Assembly (NCBI GenBank): GCA_045640265.1
Contig: JAZUES010000297.1
Location: 1-47,782 of the forward strand
Reading direction: 5' to 3'
Source: Solibacillus sp045640265
GTDB lineage: Bacteria; Bacillota; Bacilli; Bacillales_A; Planococcaceae
Length of the DNA stretch: 47,782 nucleotides
Below the pieces are notes generated by a model. That model did no database searches. It was given only the letters and a program-made list of their open reading frames with translations, and was not told the origin of the DNA. Of this stretch, positions 16,702 through 26,400 are shown piece by piece. A program made the translations under genes and the position numbers. The stretch's first letter is position 1; every line of letters begins with the position of its first letter.

Positions 16702-17072
16702 AAACTGTTTCAACAACCAATGCACCAGCAGCAATCGGACCCTATGCACAAGGTATTATCGTGAACAATATGTTTTACTCTTCAGGTCAAATTCCACTTA
16801 ATTCAGCAGGTGAATTAGTCGATGGCGATATTGAAGCGCAAACAAATCAAGTATTTGAAAATTTAAAAGCAGTTTTAGCTGCGGCAGGTTCTTCATTAGA
16901 CCAAGTTGTAAAAACAACGGTATTTATGAAAGATATGAATGACTTTGTAGCTATGAATGAAGTATATGCTTCACATTTTGGCGCACACAAACCAGCTCGT
17001 TCAGCTGTAGAAGTAGCGCGTTTACCAAAAGATGTGAAAGTAGAAATCGAAGTTATCGCATTAGTGAAGTAA
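16698..17072 (+). CDS. ridA: 2-iminobutanoate/2-iminopropanoate deaminase (RidA/YabJ)
   Basis: Trimeric enzyme of the YjgF/YER057c/UK114 family that hydrolyses reactive enamine/imine intermediates released by PLP enzymes. 124 residues: AIGPYAQ near 12-18, YSSGQIPL near 32-39, KTTVFMKD near 73-80 and the catalytic arginine in PARSAVEVARLP. It overlaps purR by 4 bp, and the link to purine control is conserved in Bacillales. GGAGAG lies before the start. Confidence 0.96.
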   Translation: MKTVSTTNAPAAIGPYAQGIIVNNMFYSSGQIPLNSAGELVDGDIEAQTNQVFENLKAVLAAAGSSLDQVVKTTVFMKDMNDFVAMNEVYASHFGAHKPARSAVEVARLPKDVKVEIEVIALVK

Positions 17073-17087
17073 ATTGATATTTTTTAA

Positions 17088-17130
17088 GAGAGGTCAGTAA
17101 GTTTTTCTTACTGGACTCTTCTTTTTATTT
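17088..17130 (+). terminator. Terminator after purR-ridA
   Basis: Hairpin GAGAGGTCAGTAAG with CTTACTGGACTC (one bulged base; 17088-17118), followed by TTCTTTTTATTTT. Confidence 0.82.
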
Positions 17131-17261
17131 TAGGATTTCTTGAAAAAATAAGAAAAAATATGGAATATTTTAATAATTATAACAATTGTAGATAGAAAAA
17201 AATTACATTTTATTGTATCCTATGATAAATGATGCTACTTTGAGAAATTTGGTTAATCAGA

Positions 17262-17289
17262 GAAGGGTTTTCTTCTTTTTTCTCGAATT
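17262..17289 (+). promoter_or_regulatory. Candidate sigma-H promoter of spoVG
   Basis: GAAGGGTTT, a T/C-rich spacer, then CGAATT (17284-17289) fits the sigma-H pattern RNAGGRWWW...RNNGAATWW at the expected spacing. B. subtilis spoVG is the classic sigma-H gene. The 100 bp upstream is very A/T-rich, as in B. subtilis. Confidence 0.6.
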
Positions 17290-17336
17290 AAACAAGCTAT
17301 GGAATTAAGCATCGAATGAATGGGAGGTTTTTCACA

Positions 17337-17639
17337 ATGGAAATTACTGACGTTAGATTACGCCGCGTTCAAACGGACGGACGTATGCGTGCGATTGCTT
17401 CAATTACACTAGATGATGAGTTTGTTATTCATGATATTCGCGTAATTGATGGCAATACAGGTTTATTTGTAGCAATGCCAAGCAAGAGAACACCAGATGG
17501 CGAGTTCCGTGATATCGCACATCCAATTAATTCGAATACGCGTAATAAAATTCAAGAAATCGTTCTTGAAGCATTCCATGCAACTTCATCTGAAGATACA
17601 GAAGAAGTAGAATTAGAGTTAGAAGAAGCAAATGCATAA
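17337..17639 (+). CDS. spoVG: Septation/stage V sporulation regulator SpoVG
   Basis: 100-residue nucleic-acid-binding regulator that affects asymmetric septation, cortex formation and many stationary-phase genes. MEITDVRLRR...DGRMRAIASITLDDEFVIHDIRVIDGN is the conserved core, with the DNA-contact residues in MPSKRTPDGEFRDI. The start is ATG 17337, with GGGAGG 13-18 nt upstream; a longer in-frame start at 17316 would precede that site. The C-terminal tail is acidic (EEVELELEEANA), as in Bacillus. Confidence 0.97.
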   Translation: MEITDVRLRRVQTDGRMRAIASITLDDEFVIHDIRVIDGNTGLFVAMPSKRTPDGEFRDIAHPINSNTRNKIQEIVLEAFHATSSEDTEEVELELEEANA

Positions 17640-17648
17640 AACAAAACA

Positions 17649-17682
17649 AGGGTCGCTCAAATTTGAGAGGGCTCTTTTTTTA
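17649..17682 (+). terminator. Terminator after spoVG
   Basis: CTCAAA/TTTGAG core with an outer AGGGTC/GGCTCT stem containing G-U pairs, followed by TTTTTTTATT. Confidence 0.72.
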
Positions 17683-17851
17683 TTAATTTTTTTACCTGAA
17701 TGCTATATTTAAACGAAAAATTCGGAATGAACGGTAAAAAAGAGTTTAAGACAGTAAAAGCATTAAATTTTTATCGTTTTTACAAGATAAATAGGACAAG
17801 TCAAACTACTATAAATATTTTAAATTCTAACATTTGTCAAGTCTGAATGCC

Positions 17852-17880
17852 TTGAAAATATAGTGATTTTACTATATAGT
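17852..17880 (+). promoter_or_regulatory. Sigma-A promoter of glmU-prs
   Basis: TTGAAA (17852-17857), 17 bp, TATAGT (17875-17880), 36 bp before ATG 17917. Confidence 0.68.
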
Positions 17881-17916
17881 CATAAGAGAAAAAGAGTTAA
17901 ATTGGAGGACTTGTAG

Positions 17917-19287
17917 ATGACAAATATTTTTGCGGTCATTTTGGCTGCTGGTCAGGGTACACGAATGAAGTCCAAATTATATAAAGTACTACATCCAGTA
18001 TGCGGTAAGCCTATGGTCGAGCACGTAATTGATCATATTGGCTCACTAGATGTGGAACGCATTGTAACCGTTGTAGGTCATGGCGCTGAGCTTGTAAAAG
18101 AGACACTTGGTGACAAGAGCGAATACGTTTTACAAGCAGAACAACTAGGTACAGCGCATGCGGTGCAACAAGCAGAACCAATTTTAGGGGATCTTGAGGG
18201 CACAACGCTTGTCGTATGTGGCGATACACCATTAATTCGCCCAGAAACGATGCAAGCGTTATTTGCGCGTCACGAAGCACAAAATGCAAAGGCAACCATT
18301 TTGACAGCGGTTGCAGAAAACCCAACAGGCTATGGTCGTATTTTACGCGACAGTCAAGGCCAAGTTGCACAAATCGTTGAGCAAAAAGATGCAACGCCTG
18401 AGCAACAACTTGTAAAGGAAATTAATACAGGTACGTATTGTTTTGATAACAAGGCATTATTTAAAGCTTTAAAGCAAGTGAATAATAACAATGCACAAGG
18501 TGAATATTATTTACCAGATGTCATTGAAATCTTGCAAAAGCAAGGTGAAATTGTTTCTGCTTATGTAACAGATAACTTTGATGAAACATTAGGAGTAAAT
18601 GATCGATTCGCTTTATCACAAGCTGAGGAATTGATGCGTGCTCGAATTAATGAGCGTCATATGCGTAATGGGGTAACAATTATTAACCCAGCAACAACAC
18701 ATATTAGTGCCGATGCAATCATTGGAAGTGACACAGTGATTTTACCTGGAGTCATCATTGAAGGTACAACTGAGATTGGTGAAGATTGTAAAATTGGTCC
18801 GAACAGTCATATTGTTGATAGCCGAATTGGTGCCGCAACATCCATTCACAGCTCGGTTATTTTAAATAGCCAAGTAGGTAGTGAAACAGCTGTTGGTCCA
18901 TTTGCACACTTACGTCCAGATTCTTCATTAGGAGACCATGTAAAAGTTGGTAACTTTGTTGAAGTGAAGAAAAGTACTTTAGGTGCTGGTACGAAAGTGT
19001 CGCACTTAAGTTATATTGGCGATGCAGAAATCGGAAGCAATGTAAACATCGGCTGTGGTTCGATTACTGTTAACTATGATGGTAAGAATAAGTATCAAAC
19101 GATTATTGAAGACGATGTATTTGTTGGATGTAATTCAAATTTAGTAGCACCCGTAAAACTTGGTAAAGGTTCATTCATTGCTGCTGGTTCGACAATTACA
19201 AAAGAAGTTCCTGAAGACGCACTTGCCATTGCGCGTGCACGTCAGGAAAATAAGCAAGGCTATGTTAGTAAATTAAATTCAAAATAA
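17917..19287 (+). CDS. glmU: Bifunctional N-acetylglucosamine-1-phosphate uridyltransferase / glucosamine-1-phosphate acetyltransferase
   Basis: Makes UDP-GlcNAc, the first committed sugar nucleotide for peptidoglycan and teichoic acids. The N-terminal uridyltransferase domain (1-230) has LAAGQGTRMKSKLYKVLHPV, including the catalytic R and K. The C-terminal left-handed beta helix (about 250-456) consists of hexapeptide repeats, with the acetyltransferase histidine in KVSHLSYIGD. 456 residues is standard. GGAGG precedes ATG 17917. It is followed 26 bp later by prs, the usual pairing. Confidence 0.97.
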   Translation: MTNIFAVILAAGQGTRMKSKLYKVLHPVCGKPMVEHVIDHIGSLDVERIVTVVGHGAELVKETLGDKSEYVLQAEQLGTAHAVQQAEPILGDLEGTTLVVCGDTPLIRPETMQALFARHEAQNAKATILTAVAENPTGYGRILRDSQGQVAQIVEQKDATPEQQLVKEINTGTYCFDNKALFKALKQVNNNNAQGEYYLPDVIEILQKQGEIVSAYVTDNFDETLGVNDRFALSQAEELMRARINERHMRNGVTIINPATTHISADAIIGSDTVILPGVIIEGTTEIGEDCKIGPNSHIVDSRIGAATSIHSSVILNSQVGSETAVGPFAHLRPDSSLGDHVKVGNFVEVKKSTLGAGTKVSHLSYIGDAEIGSNVNIGCGSITVNYDGKNKYQTIIEDDVFVGCNSNLVAPVKLGKGSFIAAGSTITKEVPEDALAIARARQENKQGYVSKLNSK

Positions 19288-19313
19288 AATTATTTAAAAT
19301 ACAGGAGGCCATC

Positions 19314-20273
19314 ATGCCGTATCAATACGCTGACTCAAAATTAAAAATCTTCTCATTAAATTCAAACAATCCACTTGCAAAAGAGATTGCTGATGAAATG
19401 GGTGTAGAATTAGGAAAATCATCTGTAAAACACTTCAGTGATGGAGAAGTCCAAATTAGCATTGAAGAAAGTATTCGTGGATGTGATGTATTCATCGTTC
19501 AATCTACTTCTGCTCCTGTAAACGAGCATTTAATGGAACTTTTAATTATGGTTGATGCTGTTAAACGTGCATCTGCTCGCACAGTAAACGTTGTAATGCC
19601 TTACTACGGTTATGCTCGTCAAGATCGTAAAGCAAAAGCACGTGAACCAATTACTGCTAAGTTAGTAGCTAACTTACTTGAAACTGCCGGTGCAACTCGT
19701 GTTATCGTTTTAGATTTACATGCGCCACAAATCCAAGGATTCTTCGATATCTTAATTGATCATTTAGTAGCAGTACCTATACTAGCTGAATACTTCGGTT
19801 CAAAGGGCTTTAATGAAGATGAATTAGTAATCGTTTCTCCAGACCACGGTGGTGTAACTCGTGCGCGTAAAATGGCAGAACGTTTAAAAGCACCGATCGC
19901 GATTATCGATAAACGTCGTCCGAAGCCAAACGTAGCAGAAGTTATGAACATCGTGGGTAATGTAAATGGTAAAGTATGTATCTTAATCGATGACATTATT
20001 GATACTGCAGGTACTATTACAATTGGTGCAGAAGCATTAATTAAGAGCGGTGCTAAAGAAGTCTACGCTTGCTGTTCACACCCTGTATTATCAGGCCCAG
20101 CAATCGAACGTATTGAAAATTCTCCAATTAAAGAATTAGTTGTTACCAACACAATTCAATTATGTGACGAGAAGCGTTCTCCGAAAATTAAAGAATTATC
20201 AGTAGCAAAATTAATGGCTGATGCAATCTCTCGTGTTTACGAAAATAAATCAGTAAGTACATTATTTGATTAA
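19314..20273 (+). CDS. prs: Ribose-phosphate pyrophosphokinase (PRPP synthetase)
   Basis: Makes PRPP from ribose 5-phosphate and ATP for purine, pyrimidine, NAD, histidine and tryptophan synthesis. 319 residues, class I: PYYGYARQDRKAKAREPI flexible loop near 98-115, DLHAPQIQGFF metal-site region, and the PRPP loop ILIDDIIDTAGTI near 221-233. AGGAGG precedes ATG 19314. It is co-transcribed with glmU. Codon use is noticeably enriched in highly expressed-gene codons (CGT, GGT) compared with neighbours. Confidence 0.98.
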   Translation: MPYQYADSKLKIFSLNSNNPLAKEIADEMGVELGKSSVKHFSDGEVQISIEESIRGCDVFIVQSTSAPVNEHLMELLIMVDAVKRASARTVNVVMPYYGYARQDRKAKAREPITAKLVANLLETAGATRVIVLDLHAPQIQGFFDILIDHLVAVPILAEYFGSKGFNEDELVIVSPDHGGVTRARKMAERLKAPIAIIDKRRPKPNVAEVMNIVGNVNGKVCILIDDIIDTAGTITIGAEALIKSGAKEVYACCSHPVLSGPAIERIENSPIKELVVTNTIQLCDEKRSPKIKELSVAKLMADAISRVYENKSVSTLFD

Positions 20274-20344
20274 TAAGTGAGACTTTAATCAGTAAGGCTC
20301 TCTTTATATCCCCACTACTTCCCGTTGTAGCGGGTTGAATAGTA

Positions 20345-20384
20345 AAAACAGTCTAGGATCCACTTCCTAGGCTGTTTTTTTTAG
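20345..20384 (+). terminator. Terminator after glmU-prs
   Basis: 11-bp stem ACAGTCTAGGA/TCCTAGGCTGT with one G-U (20348-20358 with 20365-20375), 6-nt loop, run of eight T. Confidence 0.9.
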
Positions 20385-20393
20385 ACCAATAAT

Positions 20394-20419
20394 GTTTAAA
20401 ACAAATTACTTAAGGGCAA
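20394..20419 (+). promoter_or_regulatory. Candidate sigma-B promoter of ctc
   Basis: GTTTAA (20394-20399), 14 bp, GGGCAA (20414-20419): an exact sigma-B -35 and a one-mismatch -10 (GGGWAW). ctc is the archetypal sigma-B gene in B. subtilis. Confidence 0.6.
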
Positions 20420-20456
20420 ACATATCCCTGTACAATTATTTAAGGGGGGCAATGAA

Positions 20457-21095
20457 ATGACGACAGTATTACAAGCGAAAAGGCGTGAGTCTGGAAAACG
20501 TTCAACATTAAGCCAACTTAGAAAAGACGGTCAGTTAGCAGCGGTGCTATATGGTTATCAGATGGGGTCTACACCGATTTCGCTGAGCTATAAAGAAACA
20601 GCAAAAGCAGTACAAAAACATGGCTATACAAGTGTATTTAAAATTGATGTTGAGGGAGAGCAAGTGAATGTTGTACTGACGGAAATCCAACGGGATGCAT
20701 TAAGAGGACATGTAAAGCACGTTGATTTCCTCGCAATCAATATGAAAGAGGAATTAGAAGTAGAAGTGCCAATCACATTAACAGGTACTCCTGTTGGTAT
20801 TAAACAAGGTGGCGTAATAACGCAACCAAATCACACACTTAAAGTAAGAGTAAACCCAAGTGATATGCCAGATGCGATTGAAATAGATGTATCCGAATTA
20901 GCAGTAGGGGATACGTTATCTGTGGGGAATGTACGGGATCGATTTAAAAACTTTGTTATTGTCACTGATGATGATTACACATTAGCAACAGTTACACCTC
21001 CAGCTCTGGAAGAAGCTGACCCAGGTGTTAAAAATGTTAGTCCTGATGACACTGAAGCAACAGGCAAGAAACTATCGCCTGAAAATCCGGCTTGA
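20457..21095 (+). CDS. ctc: 50S ribosomal protein L25 / general stress protein Ctc
   Basis: 212 residues. The N-terminal L25 domain (about 1-92) binds 5S rRNA and begins with VLQAKRRESGKRSTLSQLRKDG; the C-terminal TL5/CTC beta domain (about 95-185) contains VEVPITLTGTPVGIKQGGV. A disordered acidic tail follows (about 186-212). In B. subtilis Ctc enters the ribosome under heat and general stress. AAGGGGGG precedes ATG 20457. The sigma-B-like promoter upstream and its own terminator make it monocistronic. Confidence 0.95.
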   Translation: MTTVLQAKRRESGKRSTLSQLRKDGQLAAVLYGYQMGSTPISLSYKETAKAVQKHGYTSVFKIDVEGEQVNVVLTEIQRDALRGHVKHVDFLAINMKEELEVEVPITLTGTPVGIKQGGVITQPNHTLKVRVNPSDMPDAIEIDVSELAVGDTLSVGNVRDRFKNFVIVTDDDYTLATVTPPALEEADPGVKNVSPDDTEATGKKLSPENPA

Positions 21096-21116
21096 GAAGA
21101 TTAATTGAAAACTACG

Positions 21117-21152
21117 ACCACCCTCATAATAATTTAGAGGGTGGTTTTTTGA
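21117..21152 (+). terminator. Terminator after ctc
   Basis: Perfect 9-bp stem ACCACCCTC/GAGGGTGGT (21117-21125 with 21137-21145), 11-nt loop, TTTTTG tail. Confidence 0.92.
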
Positions 21153-21192
21153 TGCCGATAAAATAAAGTTTCGAAATCCGAAAGAAAATTAG

Positions 21193-21198
21193 TATAAT
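21193..21198 (+). promoter_or_regulatory. Candidate -10 element for the MFS gene
   Basis: Exact TATAAT about 40 bp before the start; the -35 (TTCGAA, 21170-21175, 17-bp spacing) is poor. Confidence 0.42.
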
Positions 21199-21238
21199 GA
21201 GGTGAGAAAAGTAAATATTAAGAAAATTAGAGGGCATA

Positions 21239-22441
21239 ATGAGAACCTATAATGAAAAAATGAGTATCTACCACGGAATGGCGTCAGCAGTTGCAACAAA
21301 TATGTCAAATAGTTATATTCCCATATTTGCGATGACTATTTTAGGTGCGACGAACTATCAAGTGGGGTTGATTAGTTCTTTACCACCTTTAGTCACGTTA
21401 CTCATGACGTTACCAGCAGCAATATTATTAAATCGCGCTATTGAACAAAAAAGATTAGTAGCATTTTCTGTTTTAGCAGCACGTTTTGTATTTTTACTTA
21501 TCGCTTTTATTAGCTATGTCCCTGGAAGCTTCGGCTCGTGGCTTTTACTTGGACTGATTGCGACAATGAGTATTCCAAATACGATGGTCAATATGGGATG
21601 GCAATCTTTTATCGGCAACCTTATAGAAGATCATCGTCGTGCACAATTTTTTAGTGATCGGAATCGCCTACTTACGATTGTTGGATTAATTGTAACGTTA
21701 ATTATTGGCATTGTGATGAAAGATACAACTGCAAGTAGCTTAACGTATCAAGTTTTATTTACCTTTACATTTTTAGTAGGAATTGTGGAATTATATTTTT
21801 TAATGAAACACGAAGAACCTGTTCGAGCGGTATCGCAAAATAAGAAACGTGCGATGGATTGGTCGATATTTAAAAACAATCAATACGTCTTATTTTTAGT
21901 TATTGCGTTAGTGTTTAACTTTGGTTGGCAAATGGCGTGGGGGTTATTTAATATTTACAACATTCGTTATGCGGAAGCCACAATTTTTTGGGTCAGTATG
22001 TTTAATGTCGGTAGTATGGTTACCCAAATTTTGTCCTTTTCATTATGGCGTAAATGGTCACAAAAAAACGGCAATATGCGTGTATTTGTTTGGGTTGCAT
22101 TTGGAATGTCTACCGCACCACTATTAACAGTACTTTCAACGAACCATTTTTACCTAGTGGCAATGAATGTACTTTCAGGCTTTTTTATATCAGGAACCGT
22201 CCTTATTTTATTTAATTTATTACTCGAAAATTCACCCACAGAAGTACGTACGTATTGCATCACATCGTACAATGTTTTACTGGCAATTATCGCCTTTTCT
22301 TCGCCGCAAATTGGAATTTGGTTATTGGAAACATACTCAATGGGAACTGCGATGTATTTATCTACCGCGATGCGACTTTTAGCGGCAATGGGCTTTTTAC
22401 TTTTGTATATTATTCGAAAAAAACGAGCAATAGCGGTATAG
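21239..22441 (+). CDS. Major facilitator superfamily transporter, substrate unknown
   Basis: 400 residues with about 12 predicted membrane helices in two six-helix halves. The first half runs from about 30 to 195, a hydrophilic loop with KKRAMDWSIFKNNQY (about 200-215) follows, and the second half reaches 395; the tail is RKKRAIAV. DRNRL at about 140 lies in a cytoplasmic loop. I cannot assign a substrate. ATG 21239 has only a weak GAGGG site; ATG 21260 (MSIYHGMAS) is an alternative. The gene interrupts the ctc-pth order of B. subtilis, between the ctc terminator and the pth promoter, so it is a lineage-specific insertion and probably its own transcription unit. Confidence 0.85.
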   Translation: MRTYNEKMSIYHGMASAVATNMSNSYIPIFAMTILGATNYQVGLISSLPPLVTLLMTLPAAILLNRAIEQKRLVAFSVLAARFVFLLIAFISYVPGSFGSWLLLGLIATMSIPNTMVNMGWQSFIGNLIEDHRRAQFFSDRNRLLTIVGLIVTLIIGIVMKDTTASSLTYQVLFTFTFLVGIVELYFLMKHEEPVRAVSQNKKRAMDWSIFKNNQYVLFLVIALVFNFGWQMAWGLFNIYNIRYAEATIFWVSMFNVGSMVTQILSFSLWRKWSQKNGNMRVFVWVAFGMSTAPLLTVLSTNHFYLVAMNVLSGFFISGTVLILFNLLLENSPTEVRTYCITSYNVLLAIIAFSSPQIGIWLLETYSMGTAMYLSTAMRLLAAMGFLLLYIIRKKRAIAV

Positions 22442-22480
22442 TCTGTTTAATCCGAGATGCATACTTTTCATTGGAAACTA

Positions 22481-22489
22481 TGATAAAAT
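22481..22489 (+). promoter_or_regulatory. Candidate extended -10 promoter for pth
   Basis: TGATAAAAT (TG-N-TAAAAT) about 33 bp before the GTG start; no clear -35. Confidence 0.42.
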
Positions 22490-22522
22490 AAAGGCGATTA
22501 GAGAAAAAGGATGCGATTACTA

Positions 22523-23086
22523 GTGAAATTAATTATTGGTTTAGGAAATCCAGGTAAACCATATGAACATACACGTCATAATATTGGATTTGATGTGATT
22601 GATGAATTAGCAAATAAGTGGAATGCCCCATTAAATCAGTCAAAATTTACTGGCATGTATGCAAGCGTACATCGTCCTGAAGGAAAAGTTATTTTATTAA
22701 AACCACTTACCTATATGAACTTATCAGGTGAGAGTGTGCGTCCGTTAATGGATTATTTTGATATAGATGTAGAAGATATTATCGTCATTTATGATGACTT
22801 AGATTTAGAGACGGGTAAATTACGTTTACGTGGTAAAGGTAGTGCAGGTGGACATAATGGTATTAAGTCATTAATTCAACATATAGGCACACAAGAATTT
22901 AATCGAATTCGTGTTGGGGTAAATCGTCCACCAGCAGGCATGCAAGTGGCAGACTATGTTCTTTCAAAATTTTCAAAAGACGACCAAATAGTCGTTAATG
23001 AAGCAATTAGTAAAAGTTGTGACGCGGTGGAAATGGCATTATCGAAACCATTTTCTGAAGTAATGAATCACTTCAATGGCGCATAA
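22523..23086 (+). CDS. pth: Peptidyl-tRNA hydrolase, GTG start
   Basis: Releases tRNA from prematurely dropped peptidyl-tRNA; essential, and known as spoVC in B. subtilis. 187 residues from GTG 22523, which gives MKLIIGLGNPGKPYEHTRHNIGF, the family N-terminus, with AAAAAGGA about 10 nt upstream; an ATG at 22511 sits directly on that site and is less likely. Active-site residues are visible: N9, H19 (TRHNIGF), the YDDLDL aspartates near 92 and GGHNGIKS. A sporulation gene, fin, follows 58 bp later. Confidence 0.95.
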   Translation: MKLIIGLGNPGKPYEHTRHNIGFDVIDELANKWNAPLNQSKFTGMYASVHRPEGKVILLKPLTYMNLSGESVRPLMDYFDIDVEDIIVIYDDLDLETGKLRLRGKGSAGGHNGIKSLIQHIGTQEFNRIRVGVNRPPAGMQVADYVLSKFSKDDQIVVNEAISKSCDAVEMALSKPFSEVMNHFNGA

Positions 23087-23110
23087 TTTAACTATAGGAA
23101 GGCTATACTT
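23081..23110 (+). promoter_or_regulatory. Candidate sigma-F promoter of fin
   Basis: GCATA (23081-23085), 15 bp, GGCTATACTT (23101-23110) resembles GYWTA-16-GGNNANAHTR with one base less in the spacer and one mismatch. It overlaps the end of pth. Confidence 0.4.
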
Positions 23111-23144
23111 TGAATACAGTTCGTGTTTAAAGGAGGCTTTTAAC

Positions 23145-23372
23145 ATGCCGGTACGCTATCGATGTAGGCATTGCGAGGTAGAAATGGGTGTTTTACCTTT
23201 TGATGCAGATCAAACGGTTCGTAAGCTCCATCAGTTTGAAATAGGTGAAGAAAAAGATTTTATCGAAAAAAATGAACGTGGTGAAACGACCGTGCATAGC
23301 ATTTGTGAGCATTGTCAAGAGTCGTTACGTCAGTTTCCAGATTACTATGCGTTAAAAAAATGGTTACAGTAA
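23145..23372 (+). CDS. fin: Anti-sigma-F factor Fin
   Basis: Small forespore protein that inhibits sigma-F and so promotes the change to sigma-G in B. subtilis (formerly YabK). 75 residues with two zinc CxxC pairs: C7/C10 (YRCRHC) and C54/C57 (ICEHC). The surrounding ICEHCQESL...P-Y matches the family. Start is ATG 23145 with AAAGGAGG 9-16 nt upstream. The tight hairpin after the stop separates it from mfd. The middle part is more divergent from Bacillus than the zinc motifs. Confidence 0.9.
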   Translation: MPVRYRCRHCEVEMGVLPFDADQTVRKLHQFEIGEEKDFIEKNERGETTVHSICEHCQESLRQFPDYYALKKWLQ

Positions 23373-23379
23373 AGGAGTT

Positions 23380-23420
23380 GCTTTGGTCGCGAATGTTCGC
23401 GCCAAGGCTTTTTCCTTTTT
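23380..23420 (+). terminator. Terminator after fin
   Basis: Strong hairpin GCTTTGGTCGCGA with TCGCGCCAAGGC (one bulged T, one G-U; 23380-23408), 4-nt loop, then TTTTTCC. Confidence 0.85.
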
Positions 23421-23466
23421 GAATAGATATAGAAAAGTGTTAAAAGGAAAAGGAAGGAGACTGTGT

Positions 23467-26400
23467 GTGGAAACCATTCATCAATTATTTTTAAAAGATA
23501 AGCAGATTCATAATTTCGTAGATCAAATAAAGAATCGTGAAGCGGACGGTCAACTTGTTACAGGGTTGACAGGTAGTGCGAGACCCGCGTTAATCCAATC
23601 GATTTTTATAGAAACAAAAAAATCGATTTATATAATTTCATCTAATTTATTACAAGCTCAAAAGCTAGTTGATGACTTAAGTGCATTAGTGGGGGAAGAA
23701 TGGGTGCATTATTACCCTGCAGAGGAATTTATCGCTGCGAATATGACAATTTCTTCACCAGAGTTACGCGCACAGCGTATTGCAACACTTGGCCGTCTTA
23801 TCAATAAAGAACGAGGAATTTATATTATTCCAGCGGCTGGTATGCGAAAAATGTTAAGTGCGCCGAGTGATTGGCATGGTTTTGAGTTAGTAACTTCACT
23901 TGGTCAAGAAGTAGCTATCAATGAGTGGTTGCATAAGCTTGTTGAAATGGGTTATTCACGTAGCGAAATGGTCACAACGCCAGGGGAATTTGCGATGCGT
24001 GGAGGAATTCTTGATATTTATCCGCCTTATGCAGAGTCACCTATTCGCATTGAACTATTTGATACGGAAGTGGATTCGATTCGGACATTTTCAGCGGACG
24101 ATCAGCGTTCAATTGAAAAGTTAGAACAAGTAAAAATTTTACCCGCTACGGAGCTACTTATAACATCTAACCATCGAATAGTCATTGCCGATCGATTAGA
24201 ACAAGCACTAGCTACAAGCTTAAAGAAGGTTCGTAAAAAGGAAACGCAAGAGTTGTTGTTGCAAAATATTGAGCAAGATATAGAACTGCTTCGTCAAGGT
24301 CACCTGCCCGATCATATTGCGAAATACGGGTCTCTACTATTTGAAAAACCTCATTTTTTAGGGGATTACTTCGCGCAAGATGGACTTGTTTTATTTGATG
24401 AGCTTGGCCGAATTCAAGAAGTGATGGAAGCTTGGGAACGAGAAGAATCAGAGTGGTTTGTGTCACTGATTGAAGAAGGAAAAATGCTGCATGAAGTAAA
24501 ACCTTCGTATGCATTAAAAGAAGTATTGGCGATGCTAACACAGCAAAAGATATATTTTGCCTTGTTTACACGTACTTTTGCAGGGGTAACACTGAAGAAA
24601 ACGACAAATTTCTCATGTAAGCCAATGCAACAGTTTCATGGACAAATTGCATTATTACAAAATGAAATTGAACGCTGGATACATGAAAAATTCATTGTAT
24701 TGTTTACAGCTCAAACCGATGAACGAATTAAAGCAATGCAAATTTTACTTGAGGACTATCATATTCCAGCATCAATTGGTTATTCAGAGGGTCCTGGTAT
24801 TTATTTAGTAAATACAGCGCTATCGGTAGGTTTTGAATTGCCACTTCAAAAAATTGCCGTTGTGACAGATGATGAATTGTTTAAACAGCAAGCGAAGAAA
24901 AAAACACGTCCACAAAAAATGTCGAATGCCGAACGTATTAAATCATATACTGAAATTAAACCAGGTGATTATGTCGTGCACGTCCACCACGGTATCGGTA
25001 AATACATTGGTATCGAGACATTAGTTGTAAATAATACACATCAAGATTACTTACATGTGCGTTATCGTGAAGACGATAAATTATATGTACCTGTTGATCA
25101 AATTGAATTAATCCAGCGTTATGTACCATCAGGAGAAAAAGAGCCGAAGCTGCATAAACTGGGCGGTGCAGAATGGAAAAAAACTCGCGCAAAAGTATCA
25201 AAAGCAGTACAAGATATTGCGGATGATTTAATTAAGCTATATGCAAAGCGCGAAGCAGAGAAGGGCTTTAGTTTCTCGCCAGACTCCGATGAACAACGAA
25301 GCTTTGAAGCGGCATTCCCTTATGAGGAAACAGACGATCAATTGCGTACCATTGTGGAAGTGAAGCATGATATGGAACGTGAGCGCCCAATGGATCGCCT
25401 TGTTTGTGGTGACGTTGGTTACGGTAAAACAGAAGTCGCAATTCGTGCGGCATTTAAGGCAATATTAGACGGAAAGCAAGTCGCATTTTTAGTACCGACA
25501 ACGATTTTGGCACAACAACATTACGAGACAATTTCAAAACGTTTTGAGGATTATGCGATTAATGTTAGCTTACTTAGCCGCTTCCGTTCGAAAAAACAAC
25601 AAACAGAAACGATTAAAGGTTTGCGCGAAGGAACGGTTGATATCGTAATTGGTACACATCGTGTGTTATCAAAAGACGTCGCCTATCATGATTTAGGATT
25701 ACTGGTTGTCGATGAAGAACAGCGCTTTGGTGTAACGCATAAAGAAAAAATTAAACAGTTGCGCACAAATGTTGATGTATTAACACTGACAGCAACACCA
25801 ATCCCAAGAACACTTCATATGTCGATGGTAGGTGTACGTGATTTATCGGTAATTGAAACACCACCGCAAAACCGTTTCCCTGTACAAACATATGTAATGG
25901 AACATAACGGTGCACTTGTGCGTGAAGCTATCGAACGTGAAATGGCACGTGGAGGACAGACTTTCTATTTATATAATCGCGTCGAGGATATTACAAGACG
26001 AGTTGAAGAAATTCAAATGCTCGTTCCAGATGCTCGTGTTGCCTACGCACATGGTCAAATGACAGAAGCTAAGCTAGAATCAGTTATTTTATCATTTATT
26101 GAAGGTGAGTATGATGTGCTTGTTACAACAACCATCATCGAAACAGGTGTCGATATTCCGAATGTGAATACATTAATCGTTCATGATGCAGACAGAATGG
26201 GCTTATCACAGCTGTACCAATTGCGCGGGCGTGTGGGTCGTTCTAATCGTATTGCATATGCATACTTCATGTACGAGCGTGATAAAGTGCTAACAGAAGT
26301 TGCAGAGTCGCGATTACAAGCAGTAAAAGAATTTACCGAACTTGGATCAGGCTTTAAAATTGCAATGCGGGACTTATCGATTCGCGGTGCCGGGAATTTA

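Noticed and set aside
18011..18394. A 127-codon minus-strand frame inside glmU
   Set aside because: Shadow of glmU coding sequence without initiation signals.
23383..23466. An N-terminal extension of mfd
   Set aside because: It lies in the fin terminator hairpin, while GTG 23467 has a well-placed AAGGAGA and fits the family length.
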